From positions 1 through 64,000 of the forward strand of contig NZ_BMXN01000015.1 in NCBI RefSeq assembly GCF_014651775.1: DNA of 64,000 bases, written 5' to 3'. The DNA comes from Vreelandella hamiltonii. GTDB taxonomy: Bacteria; Pseudomonadota; Gammaproteobacteria; Pseudomonadales; Halomonadaceae. A program made the translations under genes and the position numbers. Position 1 is the stretch's first letter. Every line of letters starts with the position of its first letter. The notes beneath the pieces were generated by a model, which did not search any database, was not told where the DNA came from, and saw only the letters and a program-made list of their open reading frames with translations. Of the stretch, positions 61,549 through 64,000 are shown one piece after another.

Positions 61549-62427
61549 ATGCAGCCCCTTCACTCCCCGGTCGTGGTTTCCCCCAAATACAGTGTTGCCG
61601 CCGCGCTGGTGGCTGTCGCGCTATGGAGCATTGCCCCGTTACTGGCGGAGCTGGCGCGCACGGTCGCTCCGCTGCAACTCACTGCTCTGACCCTGCTGGC
61701 AGGCGCGCTAGCCACCCTGCCCTTGAGCCGTAAGGTGCCGCTGAGCCACTGCACGTGGCGCTGGCAGGCCGGTATCTGGCTGGGCGTTCCACTGCTGATC
61801 GTCGGGGCGGTAAGCAGTTACTTCATCGGCATGCGTTGGGCCCCAGCGGCAGAAGCCGCCTTGATTACCTATACCTGGCCGGTGCTGTTCGTCCTGTTGA
61901 GCCAGTGGTACCGCACGGGCCGCTTGACGTTGGCCAGCGTGTCGGGAGCGCTGATCGCCTTCATGGGGGCCGCGCTACTGCTGGTGCCACAAGCACTGGG
62001 TAGCGGTGTTGGCGGGGCAGCACCAGGTTACGCCCTGGCCCTGCTCGCCGCCTGCTGCTGGGCACTCTACTCCTGGACGGGCCAGGCAGCGCCGGTCTCG
62101 CTGACGCCGCTACTGCCCCGCCTGCTGTTGATTGCCTGCGCCATGACCTTTGCCGCCAGCATGCTGCTGGAAGGCCCCACGGCGCTGCCCCAGCAAGAAG
62201 CCCTGCTTGCGGGCATTGCCCTGGGTCTCGGGCCTTACGGCATCGCCATGGTGGCCTGGGATAGAGCGCTGCGCTTCGGCCATGCCAGCCTGGTAGGCAG
62301 CCTGGCCTATGGGGTGCCCATTCTGGCGGCCCTGTTACTGGTCATGGCAGGCGTCAGCGTGCTGGACTGGCGGCTGCCCAGCGCCGCCCTGCTGGTGGTG
62401 GTCGGCTGTTTGAAAGCAGGCCGCTAG
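61549..62427 (+). CDS. EamA/DMT-family transporter
   Basis: Membrane transporter of 292 residues with ten predicted segments in two repeated EamA halves (about 12-140 and 155-285), typical of drug/metabolite exporters such as YtfF. An early VAVALWSIAPLLAEL segment and a GLGPYGIAMVAWDRAL segment near residue 238 are characteristic. The ATG at 61549, preceded by AAGGAG, is preferred over a GTG at 61498 without such a site. It is divergent from its probable LysR regulator. Confidence 0.9.
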   Translation: MQPLHSPVVVSPKYSVAAALVAVALWSIAPLLAELARTVAPLQLTALTLLAGALATLPLSRKVPLSHCTWRWQAGIWLGVPLLIVGAVSSYFIGMRWAPAAEAALITYTWPVLFVLLSQWYRTGRLTLASVSGALIAFMGAALLLVPQALGSGVGGAAPGYALALLAACCWALYSWTGQAAPVSLTPLLPRLLLIACAMTFAASMLLEGPTALPQQEALLAGIALGLGPYGIAMVAWDRALRFGHASLVGSLAYGVPILAALLLVMAGVSVLDWRLPSAALLVVVGCLKAGR

Positions 62428-62433
62428 CAGCCT

Positions 62434-63222
62434 TTACTCTGCGCCGATAAAACGCGGCTTGGCCACGCCGTCGAGGGCTTCAACGGGGATCGTCAAGGTG
62501 GGCTGACCCACGGCGTAAGGCGCGATGTCGTATACGTTGTACTTGACCTCCCATGCCTCCTCCAGCGGAGCAATGTTGCGGCTGGGGGATAACGGCCAGT
62601 TCTCCAGGAACTGTTCATCCTGCCCCATGTCGCTTGCCCAGCGCTGGTGAGCCTCCGTCAGTAACGCATCGAAGGCCGCCTCCTGCCCATCCAGCAGCAT
62701 ATCCTCGGCTTCGACCACTGCTCGGCGGCGCTCATCGATCACCATGAACGCCGTCATGGGCAGCCCATGGGCCTGCCCGGCATGGTAGACGTAGCTGTTC
62801 AGCTCCAACACCAGCAGGTCGTCGTGATGGGCATGAACCGTGGCTTCGAGCATGGCCTCACTGGTCATTTCCGGGGGCGTCAAGCGGTTGCCCTCTTCGG
62901 CCAGTTCGAAAAAGTGCTGGGCATACGCCTCCCAGGAAGCGGCAGGCTCGGCCTGCTCTTCGGTGATCCCCATGCCCAGGGTCAGCAGACGCTCCTGCAA
63001 CTGCTGCGTCAGTGCTTCATCCTGGGGGAACTCCAGTGCTGAAATACGCACCGTCGAGCAGCGCTCCCCCTCACAGCCGGGCGCCACGAACTGCTGCTCT
63101 ACGGCCAGCGTGGCCAATGCCAGCGGCTCCTCCTGAGGTTGCTGCGATGTGTGGCAACCGGTTAGCCATACACTGCTGGCCATCAATGTGCCCACGCTCA
63201 TGACCGATGTCAGACGTACCAT
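62434..63222 (-). CDS. DUF3298/DUF4163-type lipoprotein (RsiV-like domain)
   Basis: A 262-residue exported protein with a lipoprotein signal (lipobox LTGC, Cys at about residue 23). The mature part has the DUF3298 features: a DLLVLELNSYVYHAGQAHG segment, where the HxGxAH-type pattern is typical, and a C-terminal YNVYDIAPYAVGQ. The same fold occurs in the anti-sigma factor RsiV and in peptidoglycan-related proteins. Its function here is unknown. A strong AAGGAGG precedes the start. Confidence 0.85.
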   Translation of the reverse strand: MVRLTSVMSVGTLMASSVWLTGCHTSQQPQEEPLALATLAVEQQFVAPGCEGERCSTVRISALEFPQDEALTQQLQERLLTLGMGITEEQAEPAASWEAYAQHFFELAEEGNRLTPPEMTSEAMLEATVHAHHDDLLVLELNSYVYHAGQAHGLPMTAFMVIDERRRAVVEAEDMLLDGQEAAFDALLTEAHQRWASDMGQDEQFLENWPLSPSRNIAPLEEAWEVKYNVYDIAPYAVGQPTLTIPVEALDGVAKPRFIGAE

Positions 63223-63262
63223 ATCAACCTCCTTGTAAATGCGATGCTGCCCATACCAGCAT

Positions 63263-63293
63263 AAAAAAATGCCCCTGCACAGAGCAGGGGCAT
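63263..63293 (-). terminator. Terminator after the PPC-domain protein gene
   Basis: ATGCCCCTGC and GCAGGGGCAT with a 5-base loop, followed on the minus strand by a run of seven T. It lies 27 bases after the stop of the leftward PPC-repeat gene. Confidence 0.9.
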
Positions 63294-63319
63294 GATCACC
63301 GCGTTACCTACTGGCCCAC

Positions 63320-64000
63320 TCAGGTGTCAGGCTGCATTTCCGTAGGCTCTGCGCTTACCTCCAGCTCGAACATGCCGCTTCCGCTGGCGCTGAAACCACG
63401 GGCACTCACAGTGTAAGTACCCGGTAGCAGCGCCTGCTCCAGCAGGGCGTTGGTTCCCTGACCGCCGTCGTCGTCACTGTAGGAGACACCTTCGCCATAC
63501 AGTTCGAGATAGGTATCGAAGTCAGTGGAGTTCATCGCCAGCGTTACCCGCGAACTCTCCGTCAAGGTTAGCTGATAGGTCAACGGTTCGCCGCTGTACC
63601 AGCCATTGATGGTTTCATCGGGGGTCAATTCGCCCTCGTTGCGCAGCTCTACGTCTTCTGGCAACTCACGTGTTGCCACTGACAGGGTAAACAGGCCGCT
63701 GTCGGTACCGTACGCCGTGCGGGCCGTGATCTGATAGCTGCCCGGTGCCAGGAAATCGGCAATACGGGCGTCCAGATTACCGGCACTGTCGTCGTCTTCA
63801 CGGTAATAGCCGTTGGCACCTTCCAGCACGAGATAAGCATCCACATCGCTGGAATTCATCTCGATCTGGTACATGCCGGCTTCTTCGATCTCGAGCTCGT
63901 AGCTCAAGGGCTGCCCGCTGAACCAGCCATTCAACGACTCACCCGACTGAATGGCACCGTCATTGCGCAGGTCGCCATCGCCCGGAAGCTCACGCGGTTC
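63320..64000 (-). CDS. Secreted protein with tandem PPC-type domains (5' part outside the window)
   Basis: The reading frame stays open to the window edge, so the start lies beyond 64000. The visible 226 residues form two similar units of about 107 residues, each opening RELP...LRN-G, then INGW-SGEPL / LNGWFSGQPL, a DxYL or DTYLEL strand, an acidic Asp-rich loop and LPGTYTVSAR / APGSYQITAR. This is the pattern of bacterial pre-peptidase C-terminal (PPC) domains, beta-sandwiches found at the ends of secreted proteases and other surface proteins. The acidic composition fits a halophile. The catalytic part, if any, is not visible. Confidence 0.8.
   Translation of the reverse strand, partial: EPRELPGDGDLRNDGAIQSGESLNGWFSGQPLSYELEIEEAGMYQIEMNSSDVDAYLVLEGANGYYREDDDSAGNLDARIADFLAPGSYQITARTAYGTDSGLFTLSVATRELPEDVELRNEGELTPDETINGWYSGEPLTYQLTLTESSRVTLAMNSTDFDTYLELYGEGVSYSDDDGGQGTNALLEQALLPGTYTVSARGFSASGSGMFELEVSAEPTEMQPDT

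Overview
The window looks like a chromosomal segment of a moderately halophilic, respiratory gammaproteobacterium of the Halomonas/Chromohalobacter kind. That assignment is an inference from moderately high GC, several chemoreceptors ending in an acidic-residue-W-E-x-F tail, a tripartite tricarboxylate transporter, assimilatory nitrate genes and a ferric-siderophore operon. No tRNA, rRNA, CRISPR array, insertion sequence or prophage gene was seen.

1-8.2 kb: signal input. After the tail of an unidentified gene come three chemoreceptors in tandem, with divergent ligand domains on near-identical signalling domains, then a membrane diguanylate cyclase. A convergent DUF1415 gene follows.

8.3-17.1 kb: a catabolic or transport cluster. 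A FadR-type regulator (CsiR-like) is divergent from two half-size CHR ('chromate') transporter genes. These are followed by a tctCBA-type transporter, a cytosolic gamma-glutamyltransferase of the YwrD kind and an ABC exporter. The CHR pair next to this GGT subtype recalls the ywrAB-ywrD neighbourhood of Bacillus.

17.2-24 kb: a fourth chemoreceptor, a REC-EAL phosphodiesterase, and a two-component module made of a hybrid kinase, a cysteine-free periplasmic molybdopterin-fold protein and a divergent OmpR-type regulator. A perfect CRP-type palindrome lies between the divergent genes. At 24.1 kb there is a short gene for the ribosome-rescue factor ArfA, with a hairpin spanning its stop codon.

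24.4-34.2 kb: a phospholipase D/cardiolipin synthase-type enzyme, then assimilatory nitrate reduction: cobA and nasA leftwards, and a FAD reductase (nasB-like), nirB and nirD rightwards. The 600 bp between the divergent units carries a nearly complete nitrogen-control region. It holds an NtrC-type site, an IHF site, sigma54 promoters, and on each side a leader with a terminator just before the first gene and an ANTAR-type hairpin that would compete with it.

34.2-45.3 kb: ordinary metabolic genes (acetyltransferases, a CDF-like transporter with altered metal ligands, PQQ sugar dehydrogenase, hydrolase, PoxB, M48 lipoprotein protease, SpeG, FAD oxidoreductase, threonine aldolase, ArgO) plus two small paralogous proteins of 43 and 37 residues.

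45.4-56.1 kb: a ferric-siderophore operon of six leftward genes (fhuB-like, SyrD/PvdE-like exporter, fecI, fecR, TonB receptor, fhuD-like) with divergent fhuC-like and fhuF-like genes and Fur-box-like sites. It sits between argO and argP.

56.2-64 kb: ArgP, a 7TMR-DISM diguanylate cyclase, a ZIP-like protein, cytochrome b561, a LysR/EamA divergent pair, a DUF3298 lipoprotein and the 3' part of a PPC-repeat protein that runs off the window.
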